Part shown: positions 1 through 9,779 of the stretch, one piece after another
Position numbering within the stretch: the stretch's first letter is position 1
Layout: every line of letters begins with the position of its first letter
NCBI GenBank assembly: GCA_003024985.2
Contig: PXIH01S0001032.1
Direction: 5' to 3' (one strand)
DNA: 15,242 nucleotides
Origin: Euperipatoides rowelli
Lineage: Eukaryota > Onychophora > Udeonychophora > Euonychophora > Peripatopsidae
The notes under the pieces: model-generated
What the model saw: the letters and a program-made list of their open reading frames with translations, nothing else
Databases searched by the model: none
What the model was told of the DNA's origin: nothing
Program-made: the position numbers and the translations under genes

Positions 1-1190
1 ATAAACTGGCACAAAAGTCGAATTTTGATGCGTTTTTGGACCGAATATAACAAATTGATTAATTAAACAAGCATTTTTTTACAAAAATACACATAAATCA
101 ATGAAGTTGAAATAGGCATTGATAAACCACTTTAAATTCTCCTTTTAATTGACTGAAATTTCATTTTGACAAGTTTAAGTAATCCTTTCAAATATTGTAT
201 TTAGAAAGTTACAACACCTTAGTAGCCTGTGATGACTACCTGTGTTGAATTGGTTGAGTACATGTGAATCTTTTTATATTTTGTATTGGGTGGTCACCAT
301 GCCATTTTTTCATCCTATATAGCTCATACTAAAGTTGCTAAACAATAAGCAATAACTTTTAGCTTAGCATTTATTTTTTCTCCATGAAAAGTTTCTGTCA
401 CCCTCATATTTAAACTGCTAATTACAATATAACTAGGAATTAAGATCACAGACCAATATTAAAATTTCCAAATGAAATTCATATTTTATTCACCCATGAT
501 GTTTTTTTTTCTAACTTCAGCACTGATCACGTGTTGATGCAAAGCAATAATTCTATTGTTTGATGGATCTGATGGCCAATCTATTCAACTTACACACAAC
601 CTACATTTTTCAGACCGAATCAACATATAGTTGATTAGAACTGCCATGGAACTTAGGTTAATCATGTTGTGAGTGATGAAAATTTTATCCATGTTGTGAA
701 CAATCAAAATTGTATGTCCCACATGATTTTACACAGTTCCTCTTTAATCTCTTGTAGCTTTGCTTCACTTCAGAAATGTTGGCAATTATACATACATAGG
801 CTCATCATCATATGGCAACCTACTGGTTTCAACTGGGTATTCTTAGCACCCACTACCATTATGCCTCAAAATCTGCCTTGAATGGGGTAAATCAGGCCTC
901 AAAGAAAAAAATAACATTTATTTAATTGTACTTCCAAGGTATTATCTAAAGAGAAATGATCATAGCTCACCATGCCAAATAGATGGGTTGGTGGCTCCCA
1001 AAGTTATAAGCTGTGGACATAAGTTTGGTGTTCCAACACTTAACATGGTAAGGTAGCAAGTGACAGAAATTGTTGGCACAAATCTGAGACCAATGTGAAA
1101 CACATATGTTCAACTGGGAAAATAAAAGAAGTACTTTAAGACAAAATAATATGCATACAAAATATACAGACACACAAGCTACAGACACAA
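1..1190. other. AT-rich noncoding stretch, no gene recognised
   Basis: I see no coding region here. The short open frames (for example 669-881 plus and 967-1200 minus) show no recognisable motif and are of a length expected by chance. The right end may belong to the 5' part of the Copia-like element that starts to be recognisable near 1193, but no long terminal repeat, primer-binding site or Gag capsid motif could be identified. Confidence 0.6.
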
Positions 1191-1192
1191 AT

Positions 1193-2280
1193 ATGTGCAC
1201 ATTCAGTGGATCCTATATAAGTCAGGACATCACAAGAAATAAATTGACTAAAGAAAATCATACTGAATGGAACATTGGTTCCCTGTGCTCTATTCACCTA
1301 ACATGTAATCGTGAAAACTAATAGAATATGAAGAACACTATGTTGCAAAATCTGGTAGGACCAGACAAGCAATAGAAAAGGGAGAAATTCAAATGAAACT
1401 TATGACAGATTGAAAAGAATTATATGACTTGTTATCTGCAAAATAAATTATAAAACAAGTGAATGAAGTAACCTTTAATGAGAAGGGAGCAACGATATCA
1501 TATAGAAATGGGAAAATAATATGAAAAGCAGCAGAGAATGACGATATGTATATACTAAAAGGAAAAATAGTAATGACAAGATTTGCTTACTAGGGAAATA
1601 CACAAAAAGTGATAAACTACAAACTTTGTCACAATAGACTCAGGCATTTAAACACTCAATATATGGGGGAATGATTGAGGAAAAATTAATGAGAGGGCTG
1701 ACATGCACAAAAGAAAATGATAAAGATGTAAACTGTGAATCATGTTCATTAGGAAAGCTATCAATAAAACCGTTCAAAGGTACTATTGATATCCAAAATA
1801 TCAAAAACCATTAGAACTCTTACATGTAGATCTCTGTGGACCAATGCCAATATAACCCTAGGGGGAGGGGGACAATATATATTTGTAATGGTGGATACTT
1901 TGTCACAATGACATTTGTAAACATCATGAAAAATAAAAGTTAAACAATCGACATATTCACAAGAATAATAAAAAAAAAATAGAAAATTAATTGGATTTAA
2001 AAATAAAAAGAGTAAGATCTGATAATGGCAGTGAATTTGTAAATATAAATTTCCAACAAATGTTTGAAGAGAATGACTTTAAACATGAACAATGCACAGT
2101 TGCAAACAGTCCATAAAGTAAAGGAATAGCGGAGAGGACAAACAGGAAGCTCTTAGAATGTTCCAGAACACTTTTACTAGGGCAACCATTCCAGAAGAAT
2201 TTTGGGGAGAAGCAGTGTAGACTGCAAACTAAATTAAAAACATCACATACCACAAAAGCATTTTCCAATCCCTGGCTATA
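1193..2280 (+). pseudogene. Copia-like LTR retrotransposon Gag-Pol remnant (knuckle to integrase)
   Basis: The order of motifs is that of Ty1/copia Pol, read across several frames. A decayed CCHC-knuckle-like segment starts at Cys 1196. A protease-type site lies at 1268-1303 (W-N-I-G-S-L-C-S-I-H-L-T), where the catalytic Asp of the usual D-S-G is replaced by Gly. The pre-integrase motif C-H-N-R-L-R-H-L-N is at 1627-1653 and its CxxC partner (C-E-S-C-S-L-G-K) at 1734-1757. The integrase core starts with L-H-V-D-L-C-G-P; Asp is at 1829-1831, the second Asp (R-S-D-N-G-S-E-F) at 2021-2023 and Glu (G-I-A-E-R-T-N) at 2132-2134, about 37 codons after the second Asp. In-frame stops (for example in the codons before G-I-A-E) and shifts show it is dead. 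Homology fades by about 2280, so reverse transcriptase and RNase H are absent. No LTR was found. Confidence 0.85.
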
Positions 2281-2997
2281 GATGCAAAACATATTATTTT
2301 TATAGTTCCTTTTACCTTTCCTTTGAATATTTTTTTTTACCAAAATATGAATTAACTAAATTTGTAGAACAACATAATATTATGACCATCATATGAAAAA
2401 GACCAAATGAAGGACACCTCAACTGTTAGACAGCTTTCCGACACATCGGTCATAATGTCCATCATTTTGTCCCATTTCCCCAATTGAATACTATGTATTA
2501 TGCCATTATTAAAGCCTTGACCATTAACAGCCACTTAAATTAAAAAAGTTAAAAAAATTGAGATTATTAATTTTTAGGCTTTTATTTTTTATTATATTAT
2601 TTTTTTTTTTGGTCTTAACAGTCATCTTTTTTTTTCTTTTTCTATTTCTTTAAGCACATTATGCTTTTGCTCTTCTTTTTTTTTCTTGCACTCTTCTTTT
2701 TTTCTCTTCATTGAGAAAAAGTTGAGCTTTTATTGCTTATGCACTTTGCAGCAACTAATTTTGATTCCTAAACCTCATGGTTGGTTAAAACAAAGAATGT
2801 GGTATCTTTTAATTTTTGATTTAGTCTTCATAGTTGAATTACTGTTGCTAGAACAATAGAGAATACGAGAGTATTAGTCTAAAGGTAAAAAACTATTTCT
2901 AAAAGGAATTTTATCAGGTAAATGTCTTTTTTTTTTAAAAATTTGGTTTTATAAAAATATAAGGAAGAAAAACTTTAGTTTGTAACAGCAATGCTTT
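2281..2997. other. AT-rich noncoding spacer with T-rich low-complexity tracts
   Basis: No gene is seen. Positions about 2570-2720 form a T-rich low-complexity tract with several runs of eight or more T. A minus-strand open frame at 2352-2534 has no recognised motif. The segment near 2425-2470 carries TCCGACA-type words that recur near 6305-6330. The stretch separates the Copia remnant from the LINE remnant. Confidence 0.6.
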
Positions 2998-4307
2998 TTG
3001 AAGAACATTTTTAGGACTATGGACCTTTTGTATTTTCTCAATTTCTTGGTTAGTCCTATTGATCTTAGAATTAAATGGTGGATTGACATCTTTAGTTTCA
3101 TTGAAACTGAAGATGTAATTATATCAGGTATTTCAAAAACCTTTGATTGTGTCATATTAAATAGGTTACTAAATTTTATTGAAAAAAATATATATATTCT
3201 GTTTAATGAACACTTTGGTTTCAGAGAAAAGAGATCCACTATAGATGCTATAACAAACTTGCTTCACTCTGAAATTGAAAATCTGGACAGTCATAACAAG
3301 GTTTGTGGTATATTCCTGGCTGAAAAAAAAAAAAGCATTTGACTGTGTAGATCACTCTATTTTGTTGCATAAAATAGAAAAATATGGAATTAGGGATATT
3401 CCATTTAAATGGATGACCTCTTATTTGTCTGACAGAAAATAATGTGTAGAAATTATATCTAATCATAATGAGATAGCTAAAGATCTGATATGAAATCAAT
3501 TACATGTGGAGTTCCTCAAGGATCAATCCTAGGTGCCATACTATTTATTTTATACATCAATGAATTTTATACATCAATGAAATAGGTAGACGGATAGAAA
3601 GTAATTTAAAGATGTAAGCAGAAGGTAACTCTTTGACTTGCTCAAGTGAAAATATGATAAAGCTTAACTCTAACATGAATAGGGACGCAGAAATACTAAT
3701 AAATAACCTTGATTCACTCAACTTTCACTTGAGTGAGGAAATGACAAAATTTATAATTTTAAACCTGAAAGTAAGCCATGCAAATATTAAAATGGGCATA
3801 CATATTGAAAATCCAACCATTGATGAAGTGGAAAACTGTAACTTACTAGGTTTAAAGTTGATAACAAACTTAACTGAAACTTCCATATTGAAACTTTATG
3901 TTGTAAAATAAGCTCTAATCATTTCATTATGAGAAGATTTACAGGAATAAATATGATAAAAACAGGTTACTACGGCTTAATATTCTCAAACTTGAAATAT
4001 GGTATTATGGCATGGGGAGCAGCAGCAAAAAATAATATGAACATAATATTTATATTACAAAAGAGAGCAATCAGGTACAAGGGAAAACTAGATCCAAGAG
4101 ACTAATGCAGCATGAAAACTCCACAAGAAATAAAAAATTCAAACGAGATATCATGCACAACTTGGAATTCTATAAAAATGATGATATAATAGCTGGTATC
4201 AGATATTTTAACAGTCTACCTAATGACATTAAACGAGTAGCTTGTTTTGTAAAAGTCTGAATAAATATTTGGCCTCTAGGTGTTTATACTGCATTGAAGA
4301 TCTGTAG
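2998..4307 (+). pseudogene. Non-LTR retrotransposon (jockey/CR1-like) reverse transcriptase remnant
   Basis: This is the 3' half of a LINE ORF2, reading plus across several frames. Palm and finger motifs follow the family order: V-I-L-N-R-L-L-N-F near 3150, then H-F-G-F-R-E-K-R-S-T at about 3210-3240. The A-F-D-C-V-D-H block starts at 3335, right after a run of 12 A that shifts the frame. W-M-T-S-Y-L-S-D-R-K ends at a stop at 3440-3442, and G-V-P-Q-G-S-I-L-G is at 3508-3534. The catalytic A-D-D box is degraded to A-E-G at 3618-3626. Thumb sequence runs open from 3633 to 3911, then shifts to C-K-I-S-S at 3902, with Y-G-I-M-A-W-G and L-Q-K-R-A-I-R further on. A closing F-N-S-L-P-N-D-I-K and K-S-L-N-K-Y-L end at a TAG at 4305-4307. 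The endonuclease is missing, as expected of 5' truncation. The exact clade is not resolved. Confidence 0.9.
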
Positions 4308-4700
4308 TTCTAGGAGTTTTGTTTTTATTTTTATGATTATTTGTTTTAATTACATGTATACACTTATTGTAATTATTTTTAATATTTTATTATGTACCTG
4401 ACATTGCCAACACTTATATTAGTCTATGGGGGGGGGGACTTATCTTATTGTATTCATTTTCAGTTTGTCCTGCAATGTGTTTACATTTGCACCATCTGTA
4501 ACATAATTTATCTTTACTCCTTAACTCTAAACTTTTTGAAGTATTATAGCAAGATAATAAGTAATTTAGCTTTTCTTTTAACAAAGGGCAAGTCTGGGTG
4601 GGGAGACTTGTGTTTATTGGAAGTTAGGTGCATTTTCGGTAGTAAACCTATCTACATGTGTTGGAGTTTTTTCATCAAACAGTCTTCTACAATGTAGCAA
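4308..4700 (+). other. Probable 3' UTR of the LINE remnant
   Basis: This AT-rich stretch follows the decayed stop of the reverse transcriptase. It includes TATGTACCTGACATTGCC-type sequence near 4391-4410, resembling sequence often found after jockey-like ORFs, and a run of ten G at 4428-4437. The open frame at 4392-4697 has no recognised motif. I could not find a clear poly(A) tail or target duplication, so the end of the element is uncertain. Confidence 0.35.
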
Positions 4701-5583
4701 ATATTAGGCCTATGTGAAATAAAATTTTCAGAAAATTTGGGGTAGGTTATGATAATACATTATTGGAAACACATGCAATAGCAATGACAGACAAATATTC
4801 ATCTATCTCCATTTCTTTTGATAAATGTGAAGAAATTTAATTTCCTTGAATCCCATTAGCTTTTTTTAAGCTTAAACTTTCTCTATTTTTAACAGAAAAA
4901 AAAAGCCTTCATCATATTCTCTTCAAACGACTGATGCAATCTTCTATTTTTTTTTCTTAATTATTTAAACATTCCTTTCAGAAGCTTTTAATAACTACTC
5001 TGAATTTTATTATGTTCCATTTTTGATATTAAAAAATTTGCCAAGTGTATGATAGGTAACTGATTTGAAAATTTGTGTTTAATAGTGCTAAAGAAAATGA
5101 ACAAAATATGAAGTTTTCCTGACTTTTTTTGATTAAATTTGTTTCACTATTTAGCCAATAGGCCAAATATTTTTCCTCTTTATTTTTTTTTTGTAGGTTA
5201 GATCTTTTCTCACTCTTTCATGTTTTATTTAGATTTCTGGAAAAATTGATACTTTGTTTCCAAGTTTTTATGTTTCTTTTTGTTTTTAGTAAGATAGCCT
5301 AAATATTTATTTAAAAAAAAATAATTTAGAAAAAGAAAAATAGCTAAAATAATTGACTTAATACCCTATTATTTTATTTATCTTCCAAGTAGGCTAAAAT
5401 ATTTGAAAATTAAAAACTAAATAGGATTTCTAGTCTTATATTGAAGCATAATAACATCAATAACCCGTGTTGAAATATAATCATGTTACGAAACCAGTAA
5501 CAGCGACATCTATGCTCGGCATGGGTACTATATTTTTAGAAACTTTAAGTGCTATTTTCTCTTAGATAAAAAAAAAAAATATA
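4701..5583. other. AT-rich noncoding stretch, nothing recognised
   Basis: Long A and T runs and no open frame of note on either strand. Positions about 5465-5535 are less AT-rich (CCCGTGTTG, ACAGCGACATCTATGC, CGGCATGGG) and lie just upstream of the 34-36-bp tandem repeat, which shares the CCGTG/ACGGG words. That block may be the unique end of the same repeat element. Confidence 0.5.
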
Positions 5584-5735
5584 TTTGGTGTAACGGGTTT
5601 AAACAAAAATAAAAATGTTTGGTGCTGGTATAACGGATTAAACAAAAAAATGTTCGATGCCTGTGGAATGGGCTTAAACAAAAAAGGGCTTAAACAAAAA
5701 AAAAAAAGTTTGATGCCGTGTAATGGGCTTTTTCG
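5584..5735. repeat. Short tandem array, 34-36-bp unit, about four degenerate copies
   Basis: Copies begin at 5584 (TTTGGTG), 5618 (TTTGGTGCTGG), 5653 (TTCGATGCC) and 5709 (TTTGATGCCG). Each carries a TAAYGGGTTTAAACAAAAA-like core, variously TAACGGG, TAACGGA, GAATGGG and TAATGGG. The third copy has an extra half-unit (GGGCTTAAACAAAA at 5686). Spacings are 34, 35 and 56 bp. The units vary too much and are too contiguous to be CRISPR. Confidence 0.8.
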
Positions 5736-6300
5736 CTATTATTAACATAATGGATAATATTCCTAGATTAAACTAAAACAGTAAACAATATACAAAACAT
5801 AAACTGTAAAACAATTTGTAGTTTAGTTTATTCATTAGCTATTTCAATTAAAATACATTTATTTTTTTATTTTAGCCTCATCTTTATATTTTACAATGTA
5901 AAATGAGTCGCATTTATGAGATATAGTCTATCCGACATTTGAGCAATAGTTTTATTTGTATAATTTGAGAAAAACTTATGCCTGATTAAACTGTTAAGCC
6001 TAATTTCAAAAAAAATATTTTTGCATATTTTTCAATTTTATTACTTTGTATTTAAATTCATAAATATACAGAGATAGTTCGAGTAGTCAAATATTATTAA
6101 AATCAGCTACAAAGTCATCATTTTTTATAATTTTAATACATTTGTTTGAGAATAAAATACTAATTAAATTATTTTGTATACAAAAATTTTATGTCAGAGA
6201 AAAAAAACTTTTTTTTTTTTATAATTCAGGACACTTTTAGTAATATAAAAAAAAAATTTAAAAAAATTCAATTGTTTACCTGATAGGGAACTTAGATTCA
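5736..6300. other. AT-rich noncoding stretch
   Basis: No gene or element recognised. There are several poly-A and poly-T runs. One TCCGACATT word occurs at 5931-5939, the same nonamer that is repeated at 6305 and 6322. Confidence 0.5.
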
Positions 6301-6304
6301 ACTG

Positions 6305-6527
6305 TCCGACATTGGGACCAGTCCGACATTAGACAGCCCCCTCTATAATAAAGGCCTATGCATCAGTATATAATGTTCCTGATATTCCACTTCTTGTTCC
6401 AATTTGAGAACTGTTGGTCCTGTATAGAAGGTATTTTCTTGTTTCCTGATGATATTATGAGGTTTTTTTTATTATATGATGGCATGGGCCCTATTACGCA
6501 CTCTCTATAATGAAGGCCTATGATCAG
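6305..6527. repeat. Paired direct repeats: TCCGACATT doublet and a 25-bp word 162 bp apart
   Basis: TCCGACATT occurs at 6305-6313 and 6322-6330. A 25-26-bp word (CTCTATAATRAAGGCCTATG followed by an ATCAG) occurs at 6341-6366 and again at 6503-6527. The second copy lies about 60 bp before the left edge of the first R1 block. This looks like residue of a small repeat element, whose class is unknown. Confidence 0.55.
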
Positions 6528-6584
6528 TCTTTGATGTCATCAAGAGTACAGGGTGCTGCATTAGGTCACTTTGCCTTAATGATT

Positions 6585-6787
6585 TATTTATGACGAAATA
6601 ATATAGTTTCTATTGTTTATTGGTATTAAAAATGTTTAACAATTCTCATTGTTTGCTAGATTAGTTTAAATATTATTTTTACAATGGCTTTGAAACCGCA
6701 GCACGTGTTTTAATAGTTGCTAGGGTATTTTGATAAGTAAGTAAACTTTTATTTATTTAGTAGTTTGAGTGTAAATTGCTCGATTAA
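6585..6787 (+). repeat. R1 block, first copy of the tandem array
   Basis: About 205 bp matching 10755-10960 and 14706-14916 along its whole length. Shared words include TATGACGAAATAAT, CAATTNTCATTGTTTGC, TTTACAATGGCTTTGAA and TTATTTAGTAGTTTGA. Homology begins abruptly at about 6585, which marks the left edge of the array. It ends at a TTAA (6784-6787). A GTAAGT at 6737-6742 is at the same place in all three copies. What follows the TTAA here (CCCTACCACAACC) differs from the X block that follows in the third copy. Confidence 0.85.
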
Positions 6788-7226
6788 CCCTACCACAACC
6801 GTTGGATAGCTGGAAAGTCGTGTCGACCAACACAAACACACGAACAGCTCCCACAGTTCATCATCATGTCTTTTTCGTTTAATTGTTACATGATGTATTT
6901 TATTTTTTAATTTAATGGTTTAGTCCTTGTTTTAAGTATATTTTTAATAATTTTGATATTGATATCTAGAATAAGTTGAGTAATAAATTTTTTAATTTGT
7001 TAATAATTTGGATAAATTTTTCTAGTATATTAGCATAGGGTTAGAATAATATTAGATGGTGGTTTTAAGAAAGTTTAAATCTAGATTTTCTGGTATCCCA
7101 TAATTAATTAGTTTTATAATATAAGCCACAGTATTGTAGTAATTAAGAATTTATACATATACTGTAAATTATGCCAACATTTCATTTTTGTTTAACATTT
7201 ATGACTTGCATTTTATTATTGGTTTA
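6788..7226. repeat. R2-like block and further repeat sequence of array copy 1
   Basis: Positions 6797-6960 match 13450-13655. The clearest shared part is TTTAGTCCTTGTTTTAAGT followed by TTTAATAAYTTTGATATT; the upstream GGAT(A)G-C-TGG and GACCAACA region aligns more weakly. From 6961 to 7590 this copy has about 630 bp absent from the second copy, including the SINE at 7227. Positions 7085-7150 weakly match 13170-13245 (TTTTATAATATA and TGTAGTAATTA words). No coding region is seen. Confidence 0.6.
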
Positions 7227-7518
7227 TTTTTTTTTAAATAAAAATAAATCTCCCCTCCAACGGGAGAAATGTTTTTTTTTTTTTTTTTAGGTTAATCAAT
7301 TTTAAATAAGCCAGCTAATTTTACAATATCAATACACCAGAAACAGGTTCCTAAGATGTTAACAAGGGCAGCGTACTTGGAAAAACCCAAAGTTAGCTGT
7401 TACAGGTGGGGAAAAAACCGTTCCTTAACTGCCCAAGCCGAGGCGGGAACCTGTACATCTGAGCATATGCCTTGGTTCATCAAACATAGGCGAATCCCTC
7501 AACCATGAAACCGAGATG
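7227..7518 (-). mobile_element. tRNA-derived SINE, copy 1 (minus strand)
   Basis: Read on the minus strand, the 5' end near 7510 carries an A-box-like TGGTTGAGGG and, further on, a decayed B-box-like GGTTCCCGCC. A body shared with 11223-11519 follows: GGCAGTTAAGGAAC, TTTTTTCCCC, TGTAACAGCT, TTTGGGTTTTTCCAAG, CTTGTTAACATCTTAGGAACC. The 3' end has a small palindrome (CTCCCGTTGGAGGGGAG) and an A-rich TTTATTTTTATTTAAAAA tail. It is flanked by a perfect 9-bp target duplication, ATTGGTTTA, at 7218-7226 and 7519-7527. The family has no coding capacity and would depend on a LINE for movement. Which LINE is unknown. Confidence 0.75.
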
Positions 7519-7552
7519 ATTGGTTTAGACTTACCGAGATGATTGGTTTAGA
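7510..7552. repeat. Twin 20-bp direct repeat at the SINE 5' flank
   Basis: ACCGAGATGATTGGTTTAGA occurs at 7510-7529 and again at 7533-7552, period 23 bp. The repeat contains the SINE target duplication, so it spans the SINE/flank junction and arose after insertion, or by slippage during it. Confidence 0.8.
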
Positions 7553-7587
7553 TTTTGTTTAAAGCCTATTATTTATAAATGTTTATA

Positions 7588-7667
7588 TCCATAATAAGCA
7601 GAAGTAGGTTAACAAATATTTACATATGTGATTAGTTCATGTGATTTTGTTAGGTGTTTATTATTAA
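7588..7667. repeat. R3 block, array copy 1
   Basis: Matches 13656-13730: ATAATAAGCAGAA, then ATATGTGAYTAGTTCATGTGATTT and GTTAGGT. In the second locus R2 and R3 are contiguous, while here about 630 bp separates them. The match stops at a TTAA (7664-7667). Confidence 0.75.
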
Positions 7668-7870
7668 ATCAGATATCCCTACTGTTTTTATAAAGTATAG
7701 TTAGGTTATATTTTTTTTATTACTTACAAAAAATTTCCAATATTGGCAGTTATAAATATTTACTCTATGGGAATCTGTTAAACATTTAATTTTTTTTTAC
7801 ACATGTGCAGTTATAGAAATATTAATGCAGTGTGGATCTGAATATAACAAATTTTTATATAGCTACACCA

Positions 7871-9779
7871 ATGGCCAATAAAAGGTAAGTGACTTCATTA
7901 TTCTATAAAATTTTAAATATGCAAACAAAATTATAGTAATTTAAAAGCATGCAGTTTGAATGTATTAAATTGTATTTTTAAATTAATTTTTGCTCAGTCC
8001 ATTTTATAGAGCCTAAAACATAAGTGCCCTGCATATAGGACAGTAGGTCCTATGCTACATTTTTGTTGTATTTAGTTTACATTGGATATAACTGAAATAA
8101 ATTAAATATATTTGAATAAAAACATATTGTTTAAAATGGATATTATTGTGTCAGAGAAAACTAACATATTATTTTTTAAATTATATTTACAATGCCAACA
8201 TGTACTTCTAGTCTCTTTTTTCCATTACAGAGCCCTTACCCTTGATGAAATGCTCACAATGCTAGAAGAGCAGGATAAATTATTTGGACTGAGTAAATCT
8301 TTCAATATTGTTCTTATGCCACCAGTTAATATTTTCAATGATATTACTGAATGAGATTCTGGAAAAGACTAAGCAATTTTCTTAGTAGTCGACTTTGTCA
8401 GAAACAGACATTTTAAATGAAGACTGTAAGCAATAGAGAAAACAAGTAAAAAAACTGACTATTTTCTTGTGAAAAAAACAATCTAACATCACTATATGGG
8501 TTTACTAATAAAATAATAAATTTACTAAGAAGATAAACTAATAATTATGCTCAACAAAAAAATATGACTGGTGTTATGTTTGAGATGGAGATTAACTTAA
8601 ATGTTTCTTTGGTATTCCTCTGTTAAGTGGTTATTGTTTATGCCCTGAAGAAAAATATATTGGCAACTTTTACCAGATGTTTCTAATGAACTTGTTGCAT
8701 CAGCAATGTCAAGAGACATAATATTTTAATATACATAGCAATGATAAAAGGATCCTTGATCAAAGGACAAATTACTAAAGTTTAACCTCATTCGACTGCC
8801 TCAAACCATAACTTTCAAGTGTTTTCCCCAATAGAACAATATCACATTACAGATGAAGCAATGTGCAATATTTTGTGCATCATGGCTGCAAGCAGTTTAT
8901 AAAGGGGAACCCCATTTGGTATGACTATAAGCTATAGATTGATTCTGCATAAATTGTCTATATAGTGTGGGCATAACCTTATCAAGGCATGGATACTTCA
9001 ATAGAAGAACAAAATAAAGAAATAGGCTGGGTGTAAGTGTTGTGCTACAGTACTGTGATGTTATGTAGAGTTTGGGAAATAATCTGCTTGGTTTTGATAA
9101 TTTTTTCACAAGTATATGCAATTTTTTAAAGAAAAATAAGAAAAGAAAAGAAACTTAGAAATAACTAATCAAAATATCATTTGATTAGCAATGATAAAAA
9201 GGAGGAAGTTATGATTACAGACTAGTTGATAATAAAATCATTGTTTGCAAATGGAATGACAACAGCATAGTCATCTTAGCATGGAATGCATCACAAATCA
9301 TTCTCCTACAGAGAGTGCCGCGTACTCTAAACAAGAAAAATAAAAAACAATAATGGTAACCCCATCAAAGTTGGTCCATGACAATATAATGAGTACATTG
9401 GAGGAGTTGATAAATCTGATCAAAATATTTCATCGTATCAAGTTTCAATGAGAGGTAATAATAGGTATTCCCCACTAACAGCTCGCTGCATTGATATGGC
9501 AGTACAATATGCATGACAATTGCAAAAGCCCAACAAGGGTAAATTTGATCAACTTTATTTGGAAGAAGGACTGCCACAATACTTCTAGAAATTAACAAGA
9601 GGACCACAAAATGAGGACCAAGCAAACCTTCTTGATTAGAACACTAAGACTGTTAGTATGATAGACTGGATCCTCTTGTTGTTAGATAAGATCAGCAAAC
9701 AAGAGGTAAAGTGGATTATCAAAAGTGTAATATAGGCATTCATGTAAAATGTTTTATTAGTTATTGTACAGCAAATTAG
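7871..9779 (+). pseudogene. PiggyBac-type (PGBD, DDE_Tnp_1_7) transposase pseudogene
   Basis: PiggyBac transposases cut and paste DNA at TTAA sites with a DDD active site. Exon 1 (ATG at 7871) ends in AAAAG before GTAAGT. Exon 2 begins at 8231 after a pyrimidine tract and CAG, giving M-A-N-K-R-A-L-T-L-D-E-M-L, a start typical of PGBD proteins. A stop (8352-8354) precedes D-S-G. Core blocks follow in order across shifting frames: L-L-S-G-Y-C near 8620, Y-W-Q-L-L-P-D-V-S-N-E near 8660, I-T-D-E-A-M with Asp at 8852, V-F-D-N-F-F-T-S with Asp at 9096, D-Y-R-L-V-D-N-K-I near 9212, and G-G-V-D-K-S-D-Q-N with Asp at 9409. The C-terminal zinc region keeps C-N-I-G-I-H-V-K-C at 9726-9752 but lacks the preceding CxxC. 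The frame ends at TAG 9777-9779. It covers the whole family length but is broken many times, so it cannot make transposase. Confidence 0.92.
7885..8230 (+). other. Intron of the piggyBac-type pseudogene
   Basis: The donor is AG/GTAAGT at 7885, and the acceptor is a T-rich tract then CCATTACAG ending at 8230. The join restores an Arg codon between M-A-N-K and A-L-T-L-D-E, which is the main reason to believe it. The intron holds a near-perfect hairpin at 8035-8053 (ATAGGAC, five bases, GTCCTAT). Its presence argues against this copy being a processed retrocopy. Confidence 0.75.

Noticed and set aside
669-881. Open frame of 70 codons on plus
   Set aside because: No motif, no family resemblance, and a length expected by chance; not listed as a gene.
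1987-2343. Minus-strand open frame of 118 codons
   Set aside because: It overlaps the Copia integrase on the other strand, whose catalytic motifs are clear, so it is a shadow.
2949-3239. Minus-strand frames over the LINE remnant (also 3248-3499)
   Set aside because: They lie opposite recognisable reverse transcriptase blocks and have no motif of their own.
4428-4437. G-quadruplex or regulatory G-run (also 12510-12521)
   Set aside because: Single homopolymer runs only; without further G-tracts nearby they are better seen as low-complexity or repeat-derived.
5584-5735. CRISPR array
   Set aside because: Contiguous degenerate units without unique spacers, in animal DNA.
8897-9625. Two minus-strand open frames
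   Set aside because: They are opposite the piggyBac-type core (I-T-D-E through G-G-V-D), so they are shadows.
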